Numbered from the stretch's first letter, positions 47,180 through 59,210 are shown. The stretch is DNA of 64,000 nt from Carallia brachiata (GCA_021464245.1 JADCRB010000040.1:327840-391839), one strand, 5' to 3'. Program-made: numbers and translations. The notes: generated from the letters alone by a model not told the origin.

Positions 47180-47845
47180 CTATGATGGGAGCTTGACTCT
47201 GAAGGGCTTGCTCGACTGGCTTCTAATGCGCTTCTCATTCATACGCTGCTCGTGAGCTTGCAACGTGCCCGTCAATACATCAACTGACATCTGCGACAAA
47301 TCATGTGCTTCTTCAATGGCAACCACAATGTGCTCATATTGTGGTGTGAGTGTCCGCAAAATCTTATCAACTTTAACTTGATCATTAAGCTGCTCTCCAT
47401 AAACTTTCATCTGATTCGTGAGGGCGAGAACTCTACTGATATAAACTGAAACTGTTTCTGAGGTTTCCATCTGCAGCAACTCAAACTGACGTCGTAAGGT
47501 TTGGAGTTTCACCTTCTTAACTTTATCCGCACTTTAAAAAGACGTCGTCAAAATATCCCATGCTTACTTAGACGTAGTTGCACCTGCAATTTTCTCAAAA
47601 TTATCATCATTGACTGCCTGATGAATAAAATAAAGCGCCTTTTTATCCTTCTTTTGCATATCTCGATGAGCAGTCCGTTGTGCTTCTGTTGTATTTGCAG
47701 CAATCTCTTCAACTCCGTTCTCAACAACACTGAGCAACTCGTTGTAGTCAAATAATACTTTCATCTGCACACACCATCTATTGTAATTTTTCCCATCTAA
47801 AACGGGAACTGAAACTGGAATACTGTCATTCATGTTGAAATTCAT
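47180..47845 (-). pseudogene. Copia gag (UBN2-like)
   Basis: Starts MNFNMNDSIPVSVPVLDGKN at 47845, typical of plant Copia gag (N-terminal DUF4219-like, then UBN2). A TAG at 47564 follows GATTSK, where AWDIL is expected to continue. The frame then shifts before LRRQFELLQMETSETVSVY (47512 on) and ends near 47180. The Arg/Gly-rich stretch next to the zinc knuckle lies at 47030-47160 in broken frames. Confidence 0.75.
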
Positions 47846-48677
47846 CTCTTCAAACTTTTATTTTACTAATCAGACCCACCAATTTTAAAATTTATAATCT
47901 GACCCCTCTTCTTTTCCTTTTTTTTTTTTTTTTCTTCCTCAAAATAAACAAATCCCGGTCACCCAAGCAATCTCCGGCAACCAGGATGAGCGCCGGCGAG
48001 GTAATTTCCGGCGACAGGGTGATCGCCGGCAACCGTGGCAAGCTAACTCCGGCCGGCAACGATTCTGGAGGTCCTCCTCAGGCGGACGGTGGCTGGAAGA
48101 GGGACGAACGGTGACTAGGCGGCGAAAACAACGGTGACAGATACGGAAAAGGTGACCAGCTCGGATTCCGGCGAGATTCTGACGACGAAACGGCGCGTTC
48201 TGGACTGGTTTACGTCGGTCGGTGGATGGGGAAGCGGAATCCAAGGCTTCCGATGCGCAGTGGTGACCAGAAAAGGTGAAAAACGGCGAGGAAACGGCAG
48301 CTGGAACTTTCGGTCTTCTTTCAATCTGTGGGTTTCCGGCGAGATTTCCGGCGCGTGGGTGCTGAAAACGGGGAGATCGACGTCCGGCGATGAAGAGGAC
48401 AGTTTTCGGTGACGAACGGAAACTTCGACGGCGGCGCGTGCGGCGGCGCGTGGCCGTTTGCGGTGGCTTTGGTGGAGATCCGGCGAACTGCCGGTGACTT
48501 TGATGCTGCTTTCCTTTTTTTTTTTTTTTTTGTTCAGATCAGATATCTCTCACGATATCTGACAGCGATAATTTTGCTAGCACTTAACTCGAACAAATCA
48601 ACAAAAATTTCGTGATCGATCCTTATTTTCGATCAATCGAATATGAAACTCAATGGCGGTGACTTCTCGATCGACCA

Positions 48678-48689
48678 GCTCTGATACCA
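48678..48689 (-). other. Primer-binding site (initiator Met-tRNA)
   Basis: TGGTATCAGAGC on the minus strand, one base inside the 5' LTR. Known as the usual plant Copia primer site. Confidence 0.85.
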
Positions 48690-48690
48690 C

Positions 48691-48898
48691 TGTTAGCTTT
48701 AATTAATTTAACACTACGACTTTATGAACTGAATAAGGTCACACAATAATAATGAGAAGCACACACATAAAACATAAATCACACGTCCTTATATACTAGT
48801 AAAACAAAATCCTAATTCTACTCGAATATGGAAACAAACTAAATAACCAAGTTCTACTTAAACAATAATTAAGAGTTAAATATGAATTAACTTCAACA
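48691..48898 (-). repeat. 5' LTR of the nested Copia
   Basis: 208 bp, pairs with 43611-43819. Confidence 0.9.
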
Positions 48899-49363
48899 CT
48901 GGTGGTGCTCACACAGTGGCAACTCTATTTTGTTAGCTCAAGATTCGAACCAGCTCAACATTATTCCAGGATTGGCCTTTATTTTCGATCAACTAGATCT
49001 AATTTGACGGCGATAACTGCTTTATCTCGATTCTCAATCGAACAAACTTTAATAAAATTCCAAGATCATTACTTCCAACTTTTCTCGACCGGTATTCCTC
49101 TATATCTGCAGAGTCAACACTCTTCTTGATGAGTCTTTCTTCGTACTCAAAGATCAACACAATTCTTGACAGGATTTCCTTTACTCTGGAGATATAACAC
49201 AATTCTCGATAGGCCTCTTTACTTTCGGAGACACAATTTTTTGATAAAACTTTCTAGATCGAATTTGCTAATAGCTCCCAGATCAAATCGCTGATAGTGG
49301 CTCCTGAATTGAACCAACTCTGATACCACTATTGGACTAGAGCTTTATTAGTTCTGATACCAC

Positions 49364-49618
49364 TGTTAGAACTCAATTAACTTAACTTTATTTTATTAAA
49401 TTGAATAACGTCACATAACATTGATGAGAAGCACACACTGTAAAATCTCTCAACTAATAAACTCACCAACCACACAATATATTGAAACACTCAACTTCTT
49501 ATATATTAAACTCTAACAACTCTTACTTCGCCTCCAATATTGAAAACACAACAAACTATACCTATTTTTAGTAGAATACTAAATCCTAATTATATACAAA
49601 CCTGAATTAACTTCAACA
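49364..49618 (-). repeat. 5' LTR of the older Copia
   Basis: TGTTAGAACTC to CTTCAACA, 255 bp, with the primer site GTGGTATCAGAAC (minus) directly beside it. A second CTGATACCACTA motif 35-45 bp further in looks like a duplicated primer site. Confidence 0.75.
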
Positions 49619-51594
49619 GAGCATGCACTTGAGAAAAATAATGCGTCTGTTATGGCTCACAAAATGCAAATACAAATTCACATTTCAAAGCTCATTCTTG
49701 TGTATAAACAGAGATTTACATGGATGGAGAAGATGAGAAATAGTACCATCATCAACATGTTGAACCTCTACTTTTGTGTCATACCAATCCCTCTGCATCA
49801 CGTCACCACGAGAGAAAACATAGATAGATTGCAGCCACGAAGACGGAGATCCCAAATGCAAAATTTGGAAAATGAAAAGAAAAAGAAACTTCCATCATAG
49901 AACCTTGATAAGAAAAATCGACCCCATAACTATGGAACACAATGTTGAAGCAAAACTTGTAAAACGAAGTTTGAAACCTTCCGAGCAGGAAACAATACCA
50001 CGGTCGAAAACAAAACTGAAAATGCAAAATCTGGAACCAAAACAACAAAACCCCAATTGAATTATGAAGAATTACGTCTAAATTATGTGAATTTATTTTA
50101 TGGAGTGTTTGTTTGGTGAGAAATGAAGAGGAAAGAGTTGGAGAGGAAAAAAAAATCACAACGTTTTACATCTTTTTTTTTTGGCCAAAAAAAAATCCAT
50201 CGAGGATATGTCAGTCATTGGATCTGTGGAACGAGGTTAGAGTTGCCCTCTATTTTTCATGCCACATTTAACCACTTCCATAGAGGCAGACCTACCATTC
50301 AAATATCAGTAGAGCTGAACAGGGCTCCGCCATTGAAGACCTAATATATCGAGTTTGAAACCCAACGTCAGCTACAAACTTTTGTCGACCATTAGGCCAC
50401 CCAGCTAATGTTAGGGAAGGGCATGGGTGTGGTGACTTGACCTGAGTCACCGACGTAAAAATATGTTGACTTACTATTGAACTACTAGTTCAGATAATTA
50501 CAACATTTTAAATCTCATCATTTTCTTTCATATGTTTTTCATTTATCTAAAAAAAAGTGTTTGATGGTGAGACCAATGGTAACTGATAATTGAGGAGTTG
50601 GGTGGTCATTTACACTGAAACAAAGGGAACAAAAGTGCGGCGGTGAAATTTTTTTTTTTCGGTACAAGCGGTGAATGTAAACAAGATAAAAATAGGACAT
50701 AATAAAAGGTATTTAGTGGTACTTCAGGGTACCGTGTGGATTAATATGAGATAAGGCTTTTTCTTCTTTTTTTTTAGTAATTTTGAGATAGCTTAAATTT
50801 GAATTACTAATTAAAAAAATTAAACTAAAATCACTTCTGTTAGACAAAATTTTACAAGCAGATTGACAACTTTAAAATCATTATATTAGCAATTTAAATG
50901 TTGAGATAGAACTCATGTCACTGTCTTGTTAAAAAAAAAAAAAAAAAAACTTTTGTCATTGTTGGTGCGGGCAGATTCACTTACCCAATTAGGTTTTCAT
51001 GCTAGGATGCAACCCTCATTAATCCAAAGGAAACCATTAGGTGGCCAGACGTTGGGCATACTTTCCTTTTTAAAAAAAAAGATTAAATCTTAAATATATT
51101 TAATGTTATTTTAAACATATTTAGTGTTATTCTTAAATCTTAATTTTCCAAAAAAAAATTTCAAAATTCTTTTGTCTTATTAATGTATGGCTAGACACAA
51201 ACACCTTTTCTCTAATCGAAATCAGCAGCACCACATCGTCTCTTCTTCTTTTTCCTTAACCAATACCTATCTTTCTCTCTCTCTCTCTCAAAGGTGCCTT
51301 AAATTCTATTGAAAAATGACTTTAGACTTTGTTTGGAGGAGTGGGGTATGGAATTGGTCTAGGGGAGAGAAAAAGCGGATGAAATATTGATATATATATG
51401 TTTGAGAGGTTGAAGAAATATGAAGTGGAGTAGAGGGAATTGGTGTTATTTTCCACACGAATTGGCTTTTCTTAGTCTTTTTAATATTGAAGAGACAATA
51501 CTCATTTCTTAGATCAGGTATGCTATGAAATATTTGAAAAATATACATTCTTACCAAATTTTCTCCAAATTTTCAATTTTGGATATATATGTAT
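49619..51594. other. Non-coding interval
   Basis: No gene recognised. It includes the SINE-like sequence at 50171-50408, long A and T runs and a short CT repeat at about 51272. Confidence 0.4.
50171..50408 (-). mobile_element. tRNA-derived SINE-like sequence
   Basis: On the minus strand: TGGGTGGCCTAATGGTCG (A-box-like), then GGGTTTCAAACTCG (B-box-like) about 35 bp on, ending at a T run (A tail) at 50171-50181. Confidence 0.45.
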
Positions 51595-51892
51595 TGTTAA
51601 CATACTAAACGGTCTAGTATTATTGGTATTAAACCAATATCGATTCATACAAGCTAAATCTTCTAAGCAATAAGTGGGTCAAAGAAAAAGCTTTAATTTA
51701 AGTAGTTTATTTTTATCTTTATTAGAATATTTGCTTTTATACAAAGTGGGCTTGTAGTTTTTTATGTTATTACCATTGAAATTTTTTTTACTTATATGAA
51801 TATCATTTCTATTTTTTGAATTGAAAGAAAATTGAATTCTCAGTTCTCTTCAACGTATTGGGGATTATGTAAACTCTATATCGCTCCTAACA
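51595..51892 (-). repeat. Possible LTR (TGTTA..TAACA)
   Basis: A block starting TGTTAACATACTAAACGG and ending ATCGCTCCTAACA, with TG..CA termini and inverted TGTTA/TAACA ends. It could be the 3' LTR of the decayed minus-strand Copia at 52530, but no second copy is in the window and no target duplication is visible. Confidence 0.3.
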
Positions 51893-52529
51893 ATTTTTTA
51901 TAATAACCGTTCATTCTTCTCTCTACTTGGGCCTAATTTTCTTTTAATATAAAGGGTAAAATTAATAATTTAATATACATTATATTCTTTTTTCTTATTT
52001 TCCACTTATTCTTAAACAAAAAAATTTCGCTTTCTTTTTTTACATTGCACTCTTCTAAATACAAAAAGAATAAAAAAATTATTTTCTCTTCTATCATTCA
52101 TTCATTCTTCTTACCTTCTTTTCTCCCTTTTTTTTCTTTCCTTTTTTATTTTTTACAAACAAACAAAGGGTTAGAGATTGTACTACAGTGAAAAGAGAGA
52201 GGGAGCACAAAAAATATGCACAATGATTGACCACCATCTATTTTTTTATTATTATATCCGTTGTGAAATTAACAAATGCTTTTAGTGCAGTTGCTACTTG
52301 TTTAATGCTAAAAAATTTTTGTTAAGTTGAAATCACAAGGGGATAAGATCTAAAGGTTTTTTTCCGATGTAATACCATAATTCTTTTTTTTTTTTTCACT
52401 CTTAGTCTTTTCTTTTCCTTTTTTGTTTTGTTTTGTCTCGCTTGAGTCCATCGCTTGATAAAAATTAATCAACACATTAAAAATGGTACTTAATTCCAAA
52501 GCAACACAAGAAGAAAACAAAAAATATGT

Positions 52530-55500
52530 GACTCATTTAATTCCAAGAGCATCCTTGAGATATTTCAATATTCTAAACATACCTTCCAAGTGAACTTTAC
52601 GTGGATTATGGATAAACTGACTCACTTGACTCACAACATTAGGGATGACAATTTTACCCGTACCTGTCGGAGATTACCCATACCCGCCCCGACAGGTATG
52701 GGGTCAAACTAGTTGACCAGGGAACGGGGCAGGGATCGAGGATCCCCGTATTTTTTTAGTGGGTATGGAGATGGGGATTGGTTTACCTATCCCCATCCCC
52801 GACCCGTTTATTTTTTTTTTATTATTTAACTTTTAATCTTTATTCGTTTTTATTGTTTAATATTTACTGCATTCACTTTTCAATAACTTATATTTTAACT
52901 ACTTTAAAATTATTAATGAAATTACTTTCTTTAACTCAATGGTTTATTTAAAATATTGATAGTCTTGAGGTCAAAGATTCAAGTAATAACCAATTCTAAT
53001 TGCAATTACGAAATTATTAATGGATACTGTAGGAATCGCAACAACTTGTCGTATAAATCCTCAACCAATAATTTGAAGATTTGGCCCCGAATATACAAGT
53101 TAGAAAGACCATCTTTTTACTCGAAGTCTTGTTTTAAAATACTATTATTTCTTTCTTTCCAAATGTGCCAGTATATAAGTGCAAAAAATATGAGAATAAA
53201 TTGTTTAAAAAATTAGGAACGAAGTTAAAACTCCAACATTACAAGAAATCTAACACTATATATAGAAAATAGATAAGAAAAAATACAAAATCATGGGTGA
53301 TGTTTTTATAGTTTTCATTTATTGAATTTTTTATAATTGATTTTTTTTTTTATGTAATCCATATCTTTATAAAATGCAGCTTTAAACTTTAGTATTATAC
53401 AACAACTGAAATATTAAATACGATTTGTCTAAATTATTCTCTATATCAGCAATTTAAAAAATAGTGTCATTATATCAATATATAAACTTGAGCAACATAA
53501 CTTCAATACTTACTTATTATAAACTTGAGTAATATAACATTTTCAAAAATAGTGTCATTATTCTTGTACACATCGTGCATCAAGTTTATGACCTTAATTT
53601 CTATTACTAATTCTTAACAAAAATACTCGTGCATTTAAACTTTAATATTTAGATCACCTATTTATTATGTTTTTTAATCACATGAGATTTGTAATATAAA
53701 TAACTAGTTTGTCATTGACCATGAGTATCAAGTAATTTAAATTGTGAAAATATATGACTTTTTAAATCTTCTTTTGGAAGGGTACGAGGCGGGGACAGGA
53801 TCCCCGTTCCTCGACGGAGATGGGGACGGAGATTAAAATTTCATACCCGACGGGGACAGGGACGGGGATGGAGATGCGAGTAATAAACGGGTACGGGGAA
53901 CGGGGGGGCCATCCCGCCCCCGACCCTCCCCATTGCCAATCCTACGCAACATATGCAAAGTTTGGCCTTGTATGTGCCAGATAAATCAATCTTCCAATAA
54001 GTCATTGGTACTGTTCCTTACCTGCAAATCCCGAGACTGTATCACCTTCCAGCTCATGGTTTTGGGCTAGTGGCGTGTTCACTAGCTTACAATCGAGCAA
54101 TCTTGTCTCGGCTAGTAAATCCAATACATTCTTCCTTTGTGAGAGAAAATTCCATGCCTTGACATTGCTATCTTGATTCCTAAAAAATATTTCAAACCTC
54201 CAAGATTTTTCATCTCAAATTCTGTTGCCAGTTGCTTCGTTAAATGAGATATTTCCTCTTTATTATCCCTGGTAATAATCATATCATCAACATAAATTGT
54301 AAGTGTAGTCACCAACCCATTCTATCACTTCAAAAATAGAATATGATCAGAGTTACTATGTTCGTAACCTTTTCTCCTCATAGCCAGGCTAAACTGATCG
54401 AACTAAGCACGAGACAATTGCTTAAGCCTATCTAGTGCTTTCTCAAGCTTACAAATAATTTGCTCCCTTGTAGACAACATAAAGCCAGTCAGAACATCCA
54501 TGTATACCTCTTTAGTCAAACTCCCATGAAGGAAAGCTTTCTTCATATCAAATTGGTGCAAGGGCCAATCTAAATTTACAGCAAGAGATAATAACACCCT
54601 CACAATATTTAACTTCGCTACTAAAGAGAAAGTTTCTTAGTAGTCAATACCATATACCTAGGTATGTCCTTTTGCGACTAGTCGAGTCTTGTACCTCCCT
54701 ACTAATCCATCTGCATTGTATTTAATTGAGAAGACCTATTTACATCCCATTTGCTTCTTCCCTGCAAGTAAAGTTACTAGCTTCGAAGTGTTATTTTTCT
54801 CCAATGCTAACATTTCTTCATTAATTACCTTGACCCGTTTCAAGTCATTCAACACTTCTTGGATAGCCTTTGGTACAGATTCAGAGGACAAGGTGTTCAC
54901 AAAATTTTTTAACAGAGGAGACAACTCCTTCATGTTGACACGATTTGTAATAGGGTACTTTGCCTTCTTTGCCACTACTTTAGGGGACTATCTACTCAAT
55001 GGAACACCTCTAATTTGCTGAGGAGGTAATATATAACCAGACACATTAGCTTCATCATAAGTATGTGGGTTTGAAAAACTTGCTTGAGGAAAATTCTCAA
55101 GAGTCTAATCAGGTACAATTGAGAGAAATTCGGGCTCTTATAGATCTTTCACGACTTCAGGCTCGTTAGAACCATCAACACTTAATTCGGTCACTTCTTG
55201 TCCCTCTAAAACTTGTGTCTAAACCCTAAGCGACCCTCTAGGACTGTCAACTAGAGTAGTTGGGTTTATGAGCTGGTTGCCATCCTTGACAACCTCCCCA
55301 TTTAGTAAATTGGTGCCACTGTTCTCAACTGCAAAGCCAGGCCATATCTCCCAATTACCTATATAATCCGATCTAGCTTCATTTGATGTAGAGGAGTTCA
55401 CTTTGCTTTCCATAGGGAAAAAATATTTTGACTCGATAAATGTGACATTCATGGTAGTATGCAGTCTTGTCGTGGCTAGATCATAACATCTATATCCCTT

Positions 55501-56821
55501 TTTCTGAGCTCCGTATTCCAAAAAAAAACACAACGAACTGCACAAGGATCAAGTTTAGTCCATTAGCTTTTCTAGACATGGACATATGCTATACATTTGA
55601 AAATCCTGGGTTTTAGCATTAAGATCGAAGGAATGAATATATGCTGAGCCAAGACCTATTGTGGTGTCTAAAACCTCAATACTCTAGACGACATCTGATT
55701 TAGCAAATATACTGCTGTTGTGACTGCATCTACCCAGAAATGTTTGGGTACTAAGACTAATATCATAAGTGCTCTAGCTATTTCATTATGTGTCTATTCT
55801 TCCTCTTTGCAATCCCATTCGGTTGGGGTGTCCATGCAGAAGTTGTTTCATGAATAATGTCATGTTCCTACAAATATCCCTTCATTTCGCTATTGTCATA
55901 CTCCCCTCTATTGTCCAATCTAACCAGCTATATTTTTACATTATATTTTGTCTGAATCATATTTAAAAAAATCTAAACACATCATAAATGTCACTCTTAT
56001 TTTTTAATAAATATAACCATGTCAACAAAAGTAATAAACGATCTAATCCCATATTGAATTGTAATTGGTGCTGGCCCACATATATCAGAAGGAACTAAAG
56101 AAAATGGAGTCTTGCATTGCATCAAACTAGCAGGATAAGAAGCCCGATGGCTTTTTGGAAAAATACAAGTCCTGCACTTAAACATAGATTCATGATAATT
56201 CAAGAATAAATTCGGAAACAAGTGCTTCAAATATGAAAAAAAAAAATGGATGTCCAAGACGTTGATGCCATAACCAAATTTTCTTTTACTATTATCAATC
56301 TTTCGAACACAATTGACCAGTCCTTCAACAAAATCATCCAAGTAATAGAGCCCGTCTCTTTTAGTACCACAACCAATGATCACCTTATTGAGAATATCCT
56401 GAAATAAATATAAACTTGGAAACATCAGCACACAACAATTTAATTCCTTAGTCACTTGGCCAACAGATAATGATTTACTTGCTAATGATATAATTAACAA
56501 GGTATTAGTTAATGAAAAAGATGTGGATAGGTCCACTTTTCCTACACCCATAACCGGATACACGGCTCCATTGGCATCAGTTACAGATGTCCGATTTGAA
56601 AAGCAAGGAACTATAAAGTCTCACGAATCAAACATCATATGATCAGTCACTCAAGAATCAATATTCCATAAACTGTTATCTATATCCTTTACGGATTCTG
56701 GTTTTTTTGTGGCAGCAAAAAAAGAAACTCCCTTAGACTCGGTTTCATAGACATTCATACGAAAAGTCTCCTGAGGCACAAAAGACAATTGCGACACTGA
56801 GGTACTGCTCTCCACCAATAC
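52530..56821 (-). mobile_element. Decayed Copia retrotransposon, split by a hAT element
   Basis: Minus-strand order: protease-side sequence (SLWNIDS, stop, VTDHM) near 56650; GAG-pre-integrase and integrase zinc site (CRTCIFPKSHRA, then FSLVPSDICGP) at 55997-56563; degenerate integrase core 55540-55990; RT pieces ALEKNNTSKLV (54736-54975), FDMKKAFLHGSL (54403-54603) and catalytic IYVDDMIIT (54112-54315). The start of the RNase H linker is FAYV at about 53955, continuing as VVSQVSQFIHNPRKVHLEGM at 52570-52639 beyond the insertion. Many stops and shifts. No LTR at the right end: it abuts the duplicated NLR upstream segment at 56822. Confidence 0.8.
52640..53944. mobile_element. hAT-like non-autonomous DNA transposon
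   Basis: Termini TAGGGATGACAA (left) and, on the other strand, TAGGATTGGCAATGGGG (right). Target duplication CACAACAT (52632-52639) and CGCAACAT (53945-53952), 7 of 8 identical. Known: hAT elements have (T/C)AGGGATG-type ends and 8-bp duplications. The subterminal regions are GC-rich (GGGGATCCCCG, CCCCGTCCC) around a very AT-rich core of about 950 bp with no transposase. Removing it and one target copy rejoins the Copia reading AYVVSQVSQF, which fixes the boundaries. Confidence 0.8.
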
Positions 56822-58213
56822 TGGACTTCTTTCCACTTTTGATTGAATGCAATTCTAGTAGATTATTGGGCTGGACTCTGTTTTTGACCAAATTATAATT
56901 GGAGCCTTCCAGTGTAAGATGATCCATTAGTGATAACTGCTCAATCCCACATAGGATAAAAAAAAAAAAAACAAGACACAACGGAGCACGTTTTCTGTCA
57001 CATTACAACAGAAATTACAAATCTTTTTGAGAAAAACTTGATTGTAACCTAGTGGAAGAAATGTAGTGAACACACATTAATATGAAATAATATTGTACCT
57101 ATTAAATTAAAAAAAAAACAAACAAATGGAGCAATTGGATTTTATCGGTATAATGTGATAAAGCTCATTTTTTTTGGACCGAAATAGAATCATTGTATTA
57201 ATATGCAGTAAATTCGTACATGAGATTAACGCATGAGCATTGGAAATACCTGCTTAAAGTAGGAAAGCAAATCGACACCAACGGCTTACATATCAAGTCG
57301 TCAAACTGACCATTACCAAACAAGCCACAAAGCCCAAAACAACCTACTAGACTGTAATTAAACCTACATAACTCTAACGTGTCAACTAAACCTAATTCAG
57401 CTAGAAAAAGCTGCACACAGTAGTACCTACCACACATCGGCAGATTGGTGATAGGAATCGTACTGGTATTTTAGAAAATGAATACCGAGCTGGCTAAACT
57501 AGGAACACAACAAAATGCATACAGATCGCAAGGCAACCAAACAACAAAAGTGCTACATAAACCATTTTTAAGAGTTCCAGTGACAGCGAGCAGCGGCGTC
57601 ACCACCAGCGACAGTAAAGATGTGGTTGGTGATGGAGCAGACATGGCCGACAGCGGCAACTGCGCCGACAAAAGCTACGACGCTCGGGGAGGCTCTAACG
57701 GCTCCATCTCAGGCTCCTGTAGCACTGGTTTCGGCCCTCGCACCGGTAGCCAGTACAGCGGCTCCGGCAGCAAAGGCTTTTTCGGATACGAGAACCCCGA
57801 CAATCGGTACGATGGTGTCGACAGATGTGGCAGCACCGGTGCTGAAAAATCCTAACAGGGTCGAAAGGGCAGAAAAACAAAGGTCTGGAACTGAAATGGC
57901 CTTGGGTGACGTTATTAAGGCCCGAAATGGCACTAAACAAATCAAAAAGCCCCAATTTTTCCATTTGGGGGTCTACTTCTAGAGGAAGGTAAAGGGAGCA
58001 TAGCTGAAGGACCGAGATAGAGGGGAGAGGAAGAATAGGAGAAGAAAGCTGGAGAAGAGGCTAAGTCTTTGCCTGCCAGATCTGTGCTGATTTATGAGAG
58101 ACTAAAAGAGTTTAAGAGGGAAAGATTTTAGAGAGAGAGAGTTTGTTCTGTCTAATAGAGTTCATTACAAAAAAGCTACATATAAATATTATATATTAAT
58201 AGCACTTTGCATT
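56822..58213 (+). repeat. NLR upstream segment, copy 2
   Basis: Colinear with 10641-11420: CTTCTTTCC..TTTTGATTGAATGC, TTATAATTGGAGCCTTCCAG, CCCACATAGGAT, CACAACGGAGCACG, CAATTGGATTTTATCGGTA, and after an insertion AAAAAAGCTACAT and TAGCACTTTGCATTTG. The SINEs of copy 1 are absent. It is interrupted by the 989-bp insertion at 57170-58158 and breaks off at 58213-58219, where Copia RNase H sequence begins. Confidence 0.8.
57170..58158 (-). mobile_element. Retroposed transcript-like insertion
   Basis: It sits between AGCTCATT (57162-57169) and AGTTCATT (58159-58166), where copy 1 of the locus has a single AGCTCATT. The plus strand starts with a T run, i.e. a short poly(A) on the minus strand. 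Read on the minus strand it has a CT-rich leader, an ATG at 57964 (MEKLGLFDLFSAI) and a GC-richer middle, then AT-rich, 3'UTR-like sequence. The middle reads Ala/Val/Thr-rich (EKAFAAGAAVLATGA) but is broken by shifts and stops. This fits a processed retropseudogene. I cannot identify the parent gene, and a non-autonomous LINE-like element is the alternative. Confidence 0.5.
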
Positions 58214-58218
58214 TGTCA

Positions 58219-58671
58219 GTCAGTTGATGACTTAAGGAGCACTTCTGGTTATGTTTTTTTCTTTGGGATCTGGAGTGTTCAATTGGAGCTCTAGAAAGCA
58301 ACCCACAGTGGCTCAATCCACAATAGAGGCTAAGTATATAGTTGCAGCCTCTGCTATAAACCAAGCAATTTGGATAAGAAAAATCCTCTCTAACTTGCAA
58401 TTGGAACAAAGGGAACCAACAGTCATTTTCTATGACAACCAGTCCACCATTGCCATCTCAAAGAACCACCCTGTACAGCATGGGAGGACTAAACACTTTA
58501 AGATTAAGCTTCATTTCATTAAAGAAGCTCAAGATGATGATCAAGTGAACCTGGTCTATTGCAGCAGCAAAAATCAAATTGCAGACATTATGACTAAAGG
58601 CCTACACAAGCTAAGGTTTGAAGAACTAATAAGTTCATTAGGTGTGCAAAATGTAAGCACCAAGGAGGAGT
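58219..58671 (+). pseudogene. Copia RNase H fragment (upstream copy of a tandem pair)
   Basis: About 95% identical by eye to 62811-63215. Reads SVDDLRSTSGYVF, then (after a T-run shift) VFNWSSRKQPTVAQST, EAKYIVAAS, HPVQHGRTKHFKIKLHFIK and IADIMTKGLHKLR, ending at a stop beside the polypurine tract AAGGAGGAG. It keeps the HGRTKHF segment that the downstream copy has lost. It is the 3' end of a Copia that shares its LTR with the next element; the rest is deleted. Confidence 0.8.
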
Positions 58672-59122
58672 GAAGTTCCAGGTGGTGCTTCAATTTTGCA
58701 AGCCAGCTCAAAGTTATTTTGTTCCCTCCAATTCTTAGTGGCAGTTATAGCCGTTGAAAGTGATGAAGCTGGTCTATTGAAGATGCTGTTGTAATTTAAT
58801 ATAATTATGCATTTGAAAGCTTAATAGCTTATGCTTAAGTGTAATCATTGTGTTTTGACAAGCTATGCTTATAATTATGTAGTTTGAATCTCAATCTCAA
58901 ATTTAAATTTCAAATGTAACAGCTAGTTACTTTTGCTGCCTTGTAATTTGCAATTCTAATATACATATCAGAAAATGTATCAATGAAAGAGAATGAAGCC
59001 ATATTTTGTAGCAACTTAATCTCTCTCTCTCTCTCGACTTTCTCTCATTTTTGTTCTTCCTTTTGTTTTGCTGCAAGCATTTTCAAAATTAAGAACAGCT
59101 GCACTTTGTCTCTAAACCAACA
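58672..59122 (+). repeat. 5' LTR (shared with the upstream fragment)
   Basis: 451 bp, TGAAGTTCC to AACCAACA. A CT repeat lies near the 3' end (about 59020-59040). Confidence 0.8.
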
Positions 59123-59210
59123 TACTGGTATCATAGCTTGAAGATCCTTCTATGCTGCACTTTGTCTCTAAACCAACAGACTGGTATCATAGCTTGAAGA
59201 TCCTTCTATG
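59099..59210 (+). repeat. 56-bp tandem duplication across LTR end and primer site
   Basis: Two units (59099-59154 and 59155-59210), nearly identical: CTGCACTTTGTCTCTAAACC, then AACA.ACTGGTATCATAGC and TTGAAGATCCTTCTATG. As a result the element has two LTR 3' ends and two primer sites in a row. Confidence 0.85.

Larger units (their letters stand above)
43611..48898 (-). mobile_element. Full-length Copia retrotransposon
   Basis: Two LTRs of 208-209 bp (TGTTA..AACA) differ by about ten substitutions and one indel by hand alignment. They are flanked by CTAGT (43606-43610) and CTGGT (48899-48903), a 5-bp target duplication with one change. The primer site TGGTATCAGAGC (minus strand, 48678-48689) matches initiator Met-tRNA. 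A polypurine tract lies next to the 3' LTR (43820-43828). The gene order gag, zinc knuckle, protease, integrase, RT, RNase H is that of Ty1/copia. Coding frames contain stops, so it is no longer autonomous. Confidence 0.9.
41305..49618 (-). mobile_element. Older, deleted Copia element hosting nested insertions
   Basis: The 5' LTR is at 49364-49618 (minus orientation) and the 3' LTR at 41305-42052. Both contain AACTTAACTTTA, GAATAACGTCA, CACTGTAAAA, TATATTA.ACTCTAACAACTCTTACTT and AATTA(A/C)CTT.AACA-type ends. A primer site GTGGTATCAGAAC (minus strand) abuts the 5' LTR. Internal sequence (42053-43605 and 48904-49363) resembles only the pol end and the GC-rich leader of the element nested in it, so gag-pol is largely deleted. 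It carries the intact-length Copia at 43611-48898 and a MITE in its 3' LTR. Confidence 0.7.

Noticed and set aside
57478..57982. Plus-strand frames inside the retroposed segment
   Set aside because: The T run and leader/tail order place the transcript on the minus strand; plus frames follow from higher GC content.
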